From Gliomastix tumulicola (Eukaryota; Ascomycota; Sordariomycetes; Hypocreales; Bionectriaceae): DNA of 64,000 bases. Each line of letters opens with the position of its first letter. Positions within the stretch are counted from its first letter, which is position 1. Shown one piece after another: positions 34,979 through 46,329 of the stretch. The DNA lies in contig BCHX01000008.1 of the NCBI GenBank assembly GCA_001599755.1, positions 1,612,001 to 1,676,000 of the forward strand. The letters run 5' to 3'. The notes below the pieces were generated by a model. The model was not told the origin of the DNA. It saw only the letters and a list, made by a program, of their open reading frames with translations, and ran no database searches. Position numbers and translations under genes: made by a program.

Positions 34979-36742
34979 ATGTGGCGGCGCACCTATTTAC
35001 TGCTAGTCCTGGTGAGGCTCTGGTTTGCTCTGTCGCCGAGCTACCTACACCCGGACGAGAACTTCCAGGGACCAGAGGTCATTGCAGGTGTGTAGTGGCG
35101 CCTCTGGCGCACAGCCTCACCTATTGCGCTTGAGACTGTTCGCTAACCACGAGTCTGAATAGGCGAGATCTTTAGCTACCCAGTCCGTCGCACTTGGGAG
35201 TTCACAAGCGACAACCCCATCCGAAGCGTTTTCCCGCTATGGCCCGTATACGGTCTACCGATGCTGCTCCTTCGCTGGCTGTGGATAGGCAATGGTCAGG
35301 ATGGAGAGATTCCACCAGTGGCTGTGTTCTGGACCCTCCGGGTCTTGATGTTCTTCACCAGTTTCGTTCTCGAGGACTGGGCGCTGCATGAGCTGATACA
35401 CTCTCGGAAAAATCGCATGGTGGCCGTTATGCTCGTCGCCTCGTCCTACGTGACGTGGACATACCAGACTCATACCTTCTCCAACTCGATCGAGACGCTG
35501 GTTGTGCTTTGGAGTTTGGTCTTGATTCAGCGCATAGTCGATGTCAAGGTGAGTGTCTAGCAAGGCTTCTCTCTCAGCTCTGGCTTCCTTGCGTTTCGGT
35601 CCATCGCAACTAACATTTGTGTGAAACAGCAACAATCATCTCTCCTCTCCTCTTTTGTCCTTGGAATCGTGGCTGTGTTTGGCCTTTTCAACCGCATCAC
35701 GTTTCCGGCTTTTCTCTTGATACCCGGGCTTCGACTTGTAGCCCACTTCTTGCATAGGTACGTTAGCTCTGGCTACAGCTGTTGCGGGTGTGCCAATTGA
35801 CTAATATACCCTGCCAGACCTTTCTCTCTGGTGGCCCTGGTTTTGGCCGCCTCATTTACTACTGTAATAGCGATTGCCCTGGATACGAACTTCTATTCTC
35901 CCGAAGGCATCAACTGGTCGGATCTGTACTACCGGCCAGTCATCACGCCTTTGAATAATTTCAAGTACAACTCAGACACCGCCAACCTCGCTCAGCATGG
36001 CTTGCATCCGTGGTACCAACATCTGGTGGCAAATTTGCCCATGTTGCTCGGTCCGGCTACGATGCTTTTGTTCCTCAGGCCGCATCTATCGCTCAGGCTC
36101 TACTCGGCATTTTCGGGTATCCTGGTGCTCTCGGTATTTCGGCACCAAGAGGCCCGGTTCCTACTGCCTACGGTGCCATTAATTTTGTCCTCGGTCCGAT
36201 TGCCCAGTAGCCGCACCGGGTTCAAAGTCTGGACCACGGCATGGATCATCTTCAACGTCTTTTTCGGGGTGTTGATGGGTTCTTACCACCAAGGCGGTAT
36301 CGTTCCAGCCCAAGTCTTTCTCAGCACCCAGCCAGACGCCACAAACGCCGTGTGGTGGAAGACCTACACGCCTCCGATCTGGCTTCTGAATGGCAAAAAC
36401 GAGGTCCTTCAGACGCGAGATGTCATGGGGATGAAGGGCGAGCCGTTGCTTGAGCTGCTCACCGAGCTGGCGACGTGTGACACGCCAGCTGACAGACGGA
36501 ATCTGGAGTATCTCAAGGAAAAGAACGGCACGTATCTATTAGCACCGGCTTCAGCCACTTGGCTGGATCCTTACTTGCCGAACAAGGGCCTCGACGGTCT
36601 TCGTTTCCGGGAAGTGTGGAGGTACTCGAAGCATCTGAATCTGGATGATTTAGATTTTGCAGATGATGGGGTTTGGAACACGCTCAAGCGAGTCATCGGT
36701 CGGCGTGGCTTGGTTGCATGGAGGATAACTAAGAGCTGTTGA
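34979..36742 (+). CDS. SMP3: GPI mannosyltransferase 4 (Smp3, GT22 family)
   Basis: Exons 34979-35087, 35163-35548, 35630-35757 and 35818-36742 give 515 residues with introns of 75, 81 and 60 bp. The start is a strongly hydrophobic segment followed by HPDENFQ (H24-Q30), the luminal acidic motif shared by GT22 mannosyltransferases (PIG-B, PIG-Z, Alg9, Alg12). Later marks are SNSIETLVVLWSL, NRITFPAF, FRHQEARFLLPT and GSYHQGGIVPAQ; the HQGG block separates Smp3/PIG-Z from Gpi10/PIG-B. About ten membrane segments are visible. The enzyme adds the fourth, side-branch mannose to the GPI core from dolichol-phosphate-mannose in the ER lumen, which in fungi is needed before GPI transfer to protein. Assignment to Smp3 rather than Gpi10 rests on length and the HQGG motif. 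Confidence 0.93.
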
Positions 36743-37245
36743 TATGGGCATATACGAGCGATCTTATAATTTCCTCTGAACTTCACGAGCGGTACATAGT
36801 CTTAGAGCGGAACTGTTTATATGGATCTCTCACGAGGTCTCAAGTCTTGCTTTTCTGAACCCGAGTTTAATGAGCTACTGGTACACCGCATGTGTGAGAG
36901 ACAGAGTCAACTTTGAAAAGTACCACCTTGTCGCATGACTCTGACCGTACCAGCCTCAACTTTTTGAACTCTGTCGTGACTCAACACGACTCTACACACT
37001 GAAGGAACATTTATCAAATAATTTGAAAGTAATGGGAGAATTTCGGTGATAGGAACGCAGTGTCACTGGGGAATACAAGCGTGCAGTCGGACAGCGTTCA
37101 TAGATGCTCTATTTTCCTAAGTACTTCGACGACATCTCTAGCAATGTTGCCAAGTTTTTCATGTTGACCATTTCCCTAGGATTTCCAGACCACCTCGTTA
37201 AACACTCCAGTAAGGGGGGGGTTGCTCATTGCACAAGCCGATAGC
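36743..37245. other. Tail-to-tail spacer between SMP3 and uL1
   Basis: Five hundred base pairs of A/T-richer sequence form the two 3' UTRs. Nothing else is seen. Confidence 0.6.
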
Positions 37246-38045
37246 TTAGTACAGGCGGCGAGGGGGCGACATGGAAGCCTTGATGACAAGGCTGCCAACG
37301 TTCTGCCAGCCCTTCTTGAGCAGGGAGACGAGGTAGTTGATAGAGAGCATGATGTTGCCAACGAGCTGCTCCGTCTCCATCTCGACGTTGCCGACGGCGA
37401 CACCCATGCAGAGAACCTTCTTGAGCTGGAACTTGATGGTGGACTTGACCTCGTTGATGCGAGCGCTGAGGTCATCGGAGTGGGAGACGGGAGTGGGGAA
37501 CTTGCCGGCTGTGAAGGGGGAAAAAGTTAGGATTTTGAGAGAAAAAAAAAGAAGGCTTAAAGAGAGGGGGAGGGGGGTTGGTTGACTCACCCTTGGAAAG
37601 ACCGGGACCCAAGAGACGCGGGATCTGCTTGATGAGGGCATCGGAAGCGATGAAGGCGTCGTACTTGCGGGCAAGCTTCTTGATGAGCTTCTTGTTCTTG
37701 TTGAGCTTCTTCAAGTCATCGACGGACATGGCATCGACACCGCCGTGCTTGGCACGATCGAGATCGTGCTGGTCACCAAGGATGCTGTTCAGTGCCTCCT
37801 CTGTCAGCAAAGGTACAAGGCCAGAACGTGTTTTCGTAAGAAACGTACCAGATGCTCATGTTGGGACGAGGGATCGAGGGCAGGCGGATGGTGCCCGAGA
37901 AACGCTTGTCACGCTGGGGGTCATAGTTCTTGAGGCCGATCTGGAGCTCGACGGTCTCGAGGAAGTTGCGCTTCTTGGTCTCGTTGGAGTACTCAAGGAG
38001 GTCGACGACTTGCGTCCGGACGTTGGCGACTGTGATCTTGGACAT
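37246..38045 (-). CDS. RPL1: 60S ribosomal protein uL1 (L10a/RPL1)
   Basis: Exons on the minus strand, 37849-38045, 37591-37784 and 37246-37508, encode 217 residues, the exact eukaryotic uL1 length. Introns are 64 and 82 bp. Characteristic parts are KKRNFLETVELQIGLKNYDPQ, DKRFSGTIRLP, SICILGDQHDLDRAKH, DAFIASDALIKQIPRLLGPGL and the conserved C-terminal GWQNVGSLVIKASMSPPRRLY. uL1 forms the mobile L1 stalk that guides deacylated tRNA out of the E site. The gene is divergent from Trm732 across 449 bp that contain a CACGTG inverted repeat. Confidence 0.97.
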
Positions 38046-38258
38046 CTTGACAGTCTCCCAGTAGAACTTCCTAGAAAGTGTCTAATGGTGAATCGGGACG
38101 GGGGGGAGGGTTGATGTTTCTTGGAAGTTGGTGGTAAGTGAGGGCGGTTAGTGCGAGAAGAGCAGGCACGGATACGTCGTGGGGGATTTTTTTTGGTGGG
38201 ATATACCCAAAAAGCTGGTGGGCCGCGAATTTTGGTGGGGCTGGGAGGGCAAATTGTT

Positions 38259-38280
38259 GTCACGTGCGCTCGCATGTGAC
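38259..38280. promoter_or_regulatory. CACGTG E-box within an inverted repeat
   Basis: Arms GTCACGTGCG and CGCATGTGAC are inverted copies (9 of 10 match) separated by CT. The left arm contains RTCACGTG, the consensus of the bHLH factor Cbf1, which controls ribosomal-protein genes in several ascomycetes. It lies 214 bp upstream of uL1 and 215 bp upstream of Trm732. Confidence 0.6.
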
Positions 38281-38325
38281 ACCCCTCATCAGGCTTCTGG
38301 CCAACCACCCCTCCTAAACTCACCT

Positions 38326-38332
38326 ACCCTAG
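38326..38332. promoter_or_regulatory. Candidate Tbf1-type site near uL1/Trm732
   Basis: ACCCTAG matches the RCCCTA half-site and sits 46-66 bp from the CACGTG repeat in the same divergent promoter. Weak on its own. Confidence 0.35.
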
Positions 38333-38494
38333 ACAGAGAGTGAAAAGTGAAAAGGAAGATATATCGAGAACCAGCTTCAGCACTCCTGTTAGCTTGATTA
38401 TCTTTTACCGGCCGAGGCAGTTTTCTTGGATACACCAGGAATGCGGCAGTCTATGCTCACGTCCAGGTAAAGTAAGTCAGGGATACATCTCCCG

Positions 38495-41400
38495 ATGGCT
38501 GCCAAAAATGGAATCCAAGATCCAAAGGGGATCGAGTGGCTTGAAGCCCAGCCTGAGAGTAGCCAACAAGAGTATGTGATGGCAGAGCATCATTGTTTAG
38601 AGCCAGATTCCCCGAAGTTGATCTCTTTTCGACTAACATTATTCCACAGGTTGGCAACATCTACCCTCAAGGATCTGATCCGAGATGCCTCACAGCCAAA
38701 GGAACTGTCTGGCAATGCCTGCCAAAGACTCTACAAACTCGTGGAGGGATGTGGGAGGTCGAGCTCCAGTGAGCTTCAGCAGTGGTCCCGCTCCGAGAAG
38801 ATCGTGGACGACCTCTTCACTTTCTACATCGAGTGCGATGGCTCGGATCACCACCGCGCGATGAGATCGTTGCTGGACGTGGTCATCCAGCTTCTCAAGA
38901 GTCACCCGGATGCCGAGCCCGCACGCGCACAGAAGCAGAAGATGTTGACGTTGCTCGTGTCCATCATCAACGGGACGAACACGAAGCCAATGGCCAAGGT
39001 GGCGCTGAAGACGCTGGACTGGTTTCTCGTCAAGGACTTTGTCACACTCGAAGAGTTGGAGGCAACCTTCAGAGCCTGCCGACGTCCGTCAAGTGCTACG
39101 GAAACGGAAGCGGAAACGAGTGGTGCGAATGGAGAACTCTGGCGGAGCATCTTCGCCGATGTGTTTCACTGGATGCACCTGTATGTTGTCTTCCAAGCCA
39201 CGGGGAAGCTCATCGGAACTCTCTACCAGGGCTTGAGGAGCCGAGAAGGTGGGGAGGCCTTGGACATCAAGACCTGGCTGGGATGGCTTGCTGCTTTCCT
39301 GGAAGACGATATTACGATGCTCGAGCCCACGAAGAGATATTTGTTCCTGCCGCTGTGCAAGACTGATCCGGCCGAGGCTTTGAAGATCCTGCAAGTTGTG
39401 CTCGAGCAGGATACACTCATAGCGGAGGACGATGGCGTGAGTCTCGACATCCCCTCCCTTCTCCGGTTATCAATCATAGAGTCGGGGAAGAAAGTCGGGA
39501 TCGTCGATGAGCCTGGTAAGATCTCTTCCTCTTCCTCTGCTGTTAGTTTGGAGACTGATACCATCAATGTCTTTTGTAGGACTTGGCACCCCTACAAAGA
39601 AGGGACATTCTATCATGCTTGACGGGGGAATCGTCACGAGTGTTCTATGCCACCCCTCCCGCGATGTCCGTGGCCTCGCCCTGTCTATCCTCATCACCTC
39701 CCCATCTTCCACCAAGCCCTACTCCAGAGAAGCACTATCACTCCTGCGTAACCATCTCGGCCCCTTTCTGGCCGATCCGGACGCCAAGTTCAGGGGCGAT
39801 GTCATGTCGAGAGTGAAGGAGATGTTCAAGAGAGTCCGAGGCGCCATCTGCCTCCTGACTCGCAGCCTGGCCAAGGCCGAGGTCGAGGCCCGAAAGAAGG
39901 CCAACGGACGGCCCGGCGAAGGAAACGGCAAACAGCAGAAGTACCGGCAGAGCCATTTCAACGTCCTGGTCGTCTCCGAGGAGGAGCTGAAAGACACGCT
40001 TCGCTATCATGACGATTTTATCCGCTGGTTTCTCGAGTTCCTGAGAGACGAGTTGGTGCCTACCGCTTCGTACCAGCGCCATTACGCCTCGCTCAAGGCA
40101 TTGTCCTTTATCATCTACATGGAGGCGGTTGACAAGGCAAAGGACTGGGGGACGGAGAACGACCAAGAGTACTTCTTTGATCGGTTTGATGGGACATGGG
40201 CCAGAGCCCTGTTCGATCTCATCATGGACCCCTTTGAAGACGTGCGGGAACTGGCGTCGTCTAGCATAAAGATTCTGGCTGGCGACGCGCGATTCCGCCG
40301 CTTCTCCCTGCGGGACGGAGAGAGCAGTATAGCAGATGAAATCGCCCTTCTCTCACGGCGGGCTGATGACATGGCGCGTCAGACTTCGAGAGCAGATCAC
40401 TCTGACGGCGCTGCGAGAGCCTGCCAGCTCGTGTACTTGTTCGCGGGCAGCAACGAGAACCGCATCAAGCTCTTCACAGACCTGGTCAGCGGTCTAGAAG
40501 GCAAGATCTCTATGGCATCGAGAGACCTGGGAGCTGCCGTCCTGGAGGCGCCAGTCCACGGGGACTTTGCTGCCTTGGGCTACATATGGCAGGTCGTCTC
40601 GGAGACGGAGCTGGACAAGGACGAAGTCGAGATCGTCAGGGGACTACAAGAGAGAGTTGTCGCCTGCTGCGAAGGAGTCTGGGAGGCCGTACAGCATATA
40701 CTCTGTGATGACTCGCCTGAGGGTCATCTGCCACAGGAGCTTGAGGAGCAAGACGGCCTCGACACGAAAGACGTCATCAGCTATAGTTTCAGGGCAGTCC
40801 ACGAGTCAAGCAACGTGATGCGGCACATGGCTTTGTCGATCCGGAACCGATCCAATACCAAGGCTGGTCAGGGTGTCCTCGCCTTCCCATCCGAGGATTC
40901 GTTTGAGAAGATCGGCAATCTTTCTTTCCTCCAGCTCTCGACATTACGACACCGAGGTGCCTTCTCTACCGTCTCGCAGACGTTCTCAACGTGCTGCCAG
41001 CAGTCCAAGCACCTGGAGGCTAAAGGCGAGACCCTACTCCTCACCTGGTATAAGGGGACCATGGCTGCCATTCAAGCTCAGGCGTCGACCACTCGTCGGT
41101 CAGCTGGCATCCCCTCGCTCATGACTGGCATCCTCTCAGCCAACGCCGCGAGCCCTGCTTTCGACCAGGTCATGGGCGAGCTGATGGCAGTGGCGGGAGC
41201 AGAAGCTCACGTGCGCGAGACAGACGGCTCGAAGCTGCCACAGGTTCACGCCTTCAACTGTCTCAAGGACATCTTCAAGAGCGCTTTCCTGACGGCCAAC
41301 GGGAACAAGTCGGACAGGTATCTACCGCAGTGTCTCGAGCTGGCGGCGACAGCTCTCCGGTCCGAGGTCTGGGCTATTCGGAACTGCGGCCTGATCCTTC

Positions 41401-43381
41401 TCCGAAGTCTGATCGACAGCTTCCTCGGTACGAACTACAGCAAGGCCATGATCGAAGCTGGCTGGGACGGCAAGGCGAACAGGATAGCCTACCACCGATA
41501 TCCCACTCTTCCTGTCGTTCTGCTGAATCTCCTAAAGTCTGGGCACAGTCATATGATGGCGGCAAAAGCAACAGAGTCATTCGGGGCGGAGTCTGTCTTC
41601 CCAGCTCTGGATATTATACGGCGTGGAGGACCTCCTGATGCCTTCAGGAGTGAACTTGAGACTCATATCGCCGAGTATCTGGCCAGCCCCGTCTGGCTCG
41701 TCAGAGAGATGGCGGCTCGGACACTCTGTTCCTGTCTGCTGCACGACGGATGGCTGGATGCCGTCAAGGGCTTGTTGGAGGGTGCTCTGGAAGCGGCAGA
41801 CAGAGAGCCCTCGGTAGCTCTGAACAGGGTCCATGGCGTCCTACTGGCCATCAAGTTCGTGCTGGAGAGGCACATCGAAGTCGCCCCTGGCAGGCTCCAA
41901 GCGAAACTGTCACTACTGGCAGACACCCTGCAGCAAGCCCAGCTCGACGAGAAGTTCAGGCACTGCCCCGAGATCCAGGCTGCGTACCTCTACGTCGTGA
42001 ACCTGATTCTTTCCTACCAGCTTCGGTACCCTGGCAAGACCAACAGCAACACCTTCAACATCACCAACCGAATCTCTCCTTCTGTCCCCACAGGCAGCGC
42101 CCTCCTCAACATTCAACTGATTCTCTTCAACCTCTACCCCCTATCTAAGGATCCAGCACCCAGTACAAGACTCAAACAGGTCCTCACAGGCCATGTCAAC
42201 GCCGTCTTCCCCGGCCTCGAACTTCTCCCCGACCTCTTCCCTCTCTCCTCCACGTCCGACGAGACCCTCGCCGACCTGTCCGCCTTCTACGTGGACTTTG
42301 CTCTCAGCACCAGTGACGGCCAAGTACAGTCCATCGCACTGGAGAACATGGCCGACATTCTCGACCATCTCGTCGCCAAGCAAGGCAGACTCGACCTCAT
42401 CACAGGACTCCCCTTCCAAGCACTCTGGGCTCACCTCCCACCGCACTCCATGGCCCCCATGCTCTCGCAGGCCACAACGAGAGCAAGTGGCTGTATCATC
42501 GCGATTCTGAGTCGTCAAGGAGCTGTCACGCCCGACGGCCTTCGGCTATGGGGTCTTCTCATGGCTGAGGCCGGCCGCGACGACAAGGCAAGCCTCTCGC
42601 TCCCTTTTTTTTTTCTCTAGTTATGACCTCTGCTAACAACACCCAGGACTTCGACACGCGCTTCGCCGCCGCCGAGTCCCTCCGCCCCTTCTTCGCCATC
42701 TGCGGCGACCGCTCTTCGACGAACGAGTGTCTAACCGCCCTCATGGCCCTCTACGACGTCCTCAACGACGACGACGATGAAGTCCGCCACGTCGGATCTG
42801 CCGCGGCTCGAAGCCTCCTCGGCCGCCTCCTCGTCCCCGTCGAGGCTGCGAATGCCCTCCTCGCATGGCTATCCGAGACGTTCAAAGACTCGTCAACCTT
42901 TAGGAGTATCGTTACTGCCAGAATGGTCGGATCCCACGGGACACTGGACGCGAGCGTCGAGTGGAAGAGTGCAGAGGACCAGCTGAATGCAGCGCTGACA
43001 TTCGACGACGCCCTCTTTGTTATCGAAGAGAGCAATCTCTTCATCGACGAGGTCCGCGAGGCGAAACGGTGGTCAAGAGTGTTTGAATCTCTCTCGTGGT
43101 CCTCAACGGATGAATCTCTTGTTAAGTTGAACAGCTGGGTAGCAGGAGGCCTGACACAACTCTCCCACCTGACGAGCAAGAGCGACGGTCCTCTAGGCTG
43201 GGCCTCGACGCCAGAAGTCTTCGCCATCAGCTACCGTCTGCTCACCGCCTCACCTACCATCTTCTATCACGGTCAGGCCAGTGATGAGTTAAAACATGCT
43301 CAGACAGTTATGCAGACAGCACTCTCCAGCTTGCAAGAACAGCACAAAGATGTTCTTTCGGGATTTCTTCACACTCGGTAG
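38495..43381 (+). CDS. TRM732: Trm732/THADA-family HEAT-repeat protein (DUF2428)
   Basis: Exons 38495-38571, 38650-39515, 39580-42587 and 42647-43381 encode 1561 residues. The central DUF2428 region (about 700-960) has the family hallmarks: RHRGAFSTVSQTF, RRSAGIPSLMTGILSA, QVHAFNCLKDIFKS and ATALRSEVWAIRNCGLILLRSLI. Flanks are alpha-helical HEAT/ARM-like repeats throughout. Yeast Trm732 partners the methyltransferase Trm7 for 2'-O-methylation of nucleotide 32 in the anticodon loop of certain tRNAs; THADA is the animal counterpart. The first intron (78 bp, GTATGT donor at 38572) is stop-free and a multiple of three. The third intron (59 bp) begins with GC rather than GT: AAG|GCAAGC to CAG. It is required because the frame hits TAG at 42618. 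The protein is likely cytosolic. Confidence 0.93.
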
Positions 43382-43401
43382 ATGCGAAACGGGCTGTTGA
43401 A

Positions 43402-43407
43402 AATAAA
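43402..43407 (+). terminator. Candidate polyadenylation signal of Trm732
   Basis: AATAAA lies 21 bp after the Trm732 stop codon, in the 160-bp gap to the convergent DUF3074 gene. Confidence 0.4.
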
Positions 43408-43541
43408 GATGAAAAGATGAAAACTACCTAAACGTCTATATACATTTGATCTCATTTAAACGCCTCGCTGAATTCGTGATGTACATGACGTTGCAGTGCT
43501 TGCTAGCTGTGTAGATATTGAAAAAAGACAGATGTGCGTGC

Positions 43542-45602
43542 TCATACTTTCGGGGACGATGAGGTCCGATCTACGACCCCTCGGGAAAATTCCTTGGACG
43601 ATGTCGATGCGGAATCGGCCTTGTCGTTGGTGTTCTGCTTGCCGAGTCTGGCCACAAGCATCGTGTTCTGCGCTTGCAGCTCGCCGACCTGAGCCTTGAG
43701 CATCTCCATCTGCTTGAGCGCGATGTCTCTCTCAGCCCGCGCCTTCTCAAGTTCGAGCGCTAGGTTGGACTTCTCCTCCCTCTCGACGGCCTTCCTCCTC
43801 CGCTCCTCGGCCTTGCGTTCTTCTGCCTCGCGCTTTTCCTCGATCTTGCGCAGCTCCCTCTTGTACTTGGCCTCGTGCTTGGCAATCTCCCTCTCGTGCT
43901 TCTCCCGGGCTTTCACCAAGGCGGTGGCGTCTCGCTCCTTGTCGCCCTGCCTCCTGTTTTCTATCCGCTCGGCCATCTTGGCGGCTTTCTCATCTAGCTT
44001 CCGCCGGCGTTCTTCCAGCTTCTTCAACTCCTTGATCTGTGGCACATTGCCCTGTGATTTGTCGTCGGACTGGCTTCCCTGGAGACTCTCCTGATCCTTC
44101 TCAGCCGTGAGACTTCTTTCCAGGGCGGACGTGAAACTGCGAATAGAAGACGTGTCGCTGAGGGTGCTTTCATCTTCCGATTCGTCGAGTTGCTGTGAGC
44201 TCGCCGTGCTGTCAGGATAGTCGGGCTTCGCTCCAGTAGTGAACTGTCTTCGCAGCCCCCCTGTCACAACAGAGCTAGCAGCCTCGAAGGCACCCGTGAT
44301 CATGCCGAAGAGTCCGTTGCTCCAGTATGCATCGTCTCCCGCCCCCTGCTGGACGATTGTGGGCTGGCTGTCAGATGCTGGCACGAAGGAAATTTCCTTC
44401 TTCACAGTCTTCTGAGCAGGCGCCTCGGTGGATGGGGCCTGCTTGACACCATCAGGCTGTACAGCCTCAACAACTGCGGGCTCATCTGTCGGCTTAGAGT
44501 TGAGCCAGTTGATGAACTTGCCAGCGTCGTTAACGATACCGGGAGGAGTTCCCTTCTCGATCATGAACCGAGGCACCGAACCGCCAGGATCAGACCGAGT
44601 CACCATGAGCCACTCGATTGTCGTGGGTGCTCCAGAGCCCAGGCCCTTGTCGGAAGACGTCGACTCCCGCGGGGTTACCTCCTTGGAAGTGTTCAGATCG
44701 GCGGATGACCAAGATCGCTTAACGCCTGCATGGTCGGCAGGGACTTCTCGGATGAACTCGACCGATTCGTATGAGCCTCGAATGATACCCTGTCGCTGAG
44801 GACATTCGGCGTGCAAGCACGGCTTGGACACGATCATGAATTGTCTGAGCGGCTGGGAGGAATGGCCGTGAGCCGGCTGAGGGGCATCGGATGTGAGGAG
44901 GAGCGTAATGAAGTCTCGCGGGGATGTCGGACCCGGGAACTGAGCCGACAGCTGAAACACTATAGCGGATTCATCGTTAGCATTCCTTCTGTCTGGCATT
45001 CTGAGTAAGGTGTCTTGTCTCGTCTTACCTTGAACGTGGCCGGCATCATGCAAGTCATGGTTCTCAACCCTCTTGTCGGCGCCGATCCCCCTGATGCTCC
45101 CGCTCCCAGGCTGGCCCTGCACCTTCATCGTCTCCATGAACTCCCGCTGCAAGCCGTCCTTCCACTGCTCAAACGACAGGCCCTCGTGCAGGCTGCTCCG
45201 TGCGAACCACGCGCCCTTGCCGTCCTTGGAGCCGAGCTTGTACACCTTGACGTCGTGCGGGTTCTCGCGCGGGTTCACCTTGACCTCCTTCCAGTCCTTC
45301 TGCAGCTTCTGCGACTGGGCGATGGCGGCGGGCGTGCGCGTCCGGGGCTTGGGGCTGTGTGTGGTCGTCGCTGGCACGGCGTTGAGCACGGCCGAGTCGG
45401 TCTGGGCTCGTGCCCTGCCTGTCGGTTCCAGGTGATGCGAGGTGGAGGAGTCATCGTGGGACGGATGCGTCGACGGGATCGAGTCGACGACGGTCTGCGC
45501 CTCGGAGAAGATGTCCTCTAGATATTCGGGCAGCGTGTCCTGGGGGACGTCCTCCCAGTCAATTGGGCCGAGCGACGTGAAGGGCTCGTGGTGGTTGGCC
45601 AT
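43542..45602 (-). CDS. DUF3074 (START-like) protein with C-terminal coiled coil
   Basis: Two exons on the minus strand, 45029-45602 and 43542-44959, give 663 residues. The 69-bp intron (GTAAGA donor, GCTAAC branch site, TATAG acceptor) is stop-free, so the whole span also reads as one 686-residue frame; removing it restores GHVQVFQLSAQFPGP, the expected family sequence. The DUF3074 region (about 90-385) contains WFARSSLHEGLSFEQWKDGL, SPRDFITLLLTSD, FMIVSKPC and the block ESVEFIREVP. Residues 510-640 are a long Glu/Lys/Arg-rich coiled coil, with a short Ser-rich tail. No signal peptide or membrane helix is seen. DUF3074 is considered related to the START lipid-binding fold, but no biochemical function is known to me. 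Convergent with Trm732, with 160 bp between stops. Confidence 0.87.
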   Translation of the reverse strand: MANHHEPFTSLGPIDWEDVPQDTLPEYLEDIFSEAQTVVDSIPSTHPSHDDSSTSHHLEPTGRARAQTDSAVLNAVPATTTHSPKPRTRTPAAIAQSQKLQKDWKEVKVNPRENPHDVKVYKLGSKDGKGAWFARSSLHEGLSFEQWKDGLQREFMETMKVQGQPGSGSIRGIGADKRVENHDLHDAGHVQGKTRQDTLLRMPDRRNANDESAIVFQLSAQFPGPTSPRDFITLLLTSDAPQPAHGHSSQPLRQFMIVSKPCLHAECPQRQGIIRGSYESVEFIREVPADHAGVKRSWSSADLNTSKEVTPRESTSSDKGLGSGAPTTIEWLMVTRSDPGGSVPRFMIEKGTPPGIVNDAGKFINWLNSKPTDEPAVVEAVQPDGVKQAPSTEAPAQKTVKKEISFVPASDSQPTIVQQGAGDDAYWSNGLFGMITGAFEAASSVVTGGLRRQFTTGAKPDYPDSTASSQQLDESEDESTLSDTSSIRSFTSALERSLTAEKDQESLQGSQSDDKSQGNVPQIKELKKLEERRRKLDEKAAKMAERIENRRQGDKERDATALVKAREKHEREIAKHEAKYKRELRKIEEKREAEERKAEERRRKAVEREEKSNLALELEKARAERDIALKQMEMLKAQVGELQAQNTMLVARLGKQNTNDKADSASTSSKEFSRGVVDRTSSSPKV

Positions 45603-46329
45603 GGTGTTGGGCCGGTGTAAGGATGTAGCTAGAGGATAGAGAGGAGAAGGGCTGAGGGGAGAGGAGAGAGGAGAGAAGTAGAGAAGAAGAAGTATGTGTG
45701 TGGAAGCAGGTAGAAGCGATGACAGAATGCCTTATAAGCCGCCTCCTGTAATGTCGAGCAAGGAAGGGGAAATATTGGATAAGGCGATAAGGTGTTTCAG
45801 TCGGCTTCAGCGGATGGCTGAGCTTCTCTATTCCCAGGGCAGGACCAGAGCCAAGGACAAGGAAGGAGCTAAGCACCCAATATTGTCCCTCCGTCGCTGT
45901 ACCTTCAAGAGGGAAACTACGTAAGTTTTCGATTGGTCACGTCACAGCACAGAAGCCCGTCATAAATCACAACCAACCGATCTGGGAGGGGCAATGGGGG
46001 CCGAAGCGCCTGTAGAGAACGCCGTCGGCACGTATTAGCTATATGCAGGGGACGGGCTTCACCGTGATCACGAGAGGGAGCACAGACACCGTCAGACAGT
46101 GACAATGCCATGGAAGAGTCAAACAATGACCGTCTCTCAGCCACAGTCAGGCTTCCAACACAAAGAATGACGTCATCGGTGGCACCAGTTCAGCCCCGGG
46201 CTCCGGACTCCCAAAACGGAAAGGTCGGTGATTATTACCTGAGGTACACGAACGCTGATGAATTACGCTACCCTAAACCAGATGCCATGTTCACAGTATT
46301 TTCACACTCACGACGAGACTGACTTCTTC
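45603..46329. other. Promoter region of the DUF3074 gene and 3' flank of SIP3
   Basis: A 727-bp gap between two minus-strand genes. A purine-rich block (45650-45690) lies next to the DUF3074 start and a palindromic CRE at 46167-46176. No gene is seen. Confidence 0.55.
46167..46176. promoter_or_regulatory. Palindromic CRE (ATF/CREB) site
   Basis: ATGACGTCAT is a perfect 10-bp palindrome containing the full TGACGTCA element bound by Atf1/CREB-type bZIP factors. It lies about 565 bp upstream of the DUF3074 gene start. Confidence 0.5.

Larger units (their letters stand above)
38046..38494. other. Shared divergent promoter of uL1 and Trm732
   Basis: The 449-bp region between the two start codons includes a near-perfect inverted repeat around CACGTG (38259-38280) and an ACCCTAG word (38326-38332). 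No gene is seen. Confidence 0.65.

Noticed and set aside
42601..42620. CTCTAG at 42615-42620 as the acceptor for Trm732 intron 3
   Set aside because: The following bases read TTA TGA in frame, an immediate stop; the CAG at 42644-42646 restores the frame.
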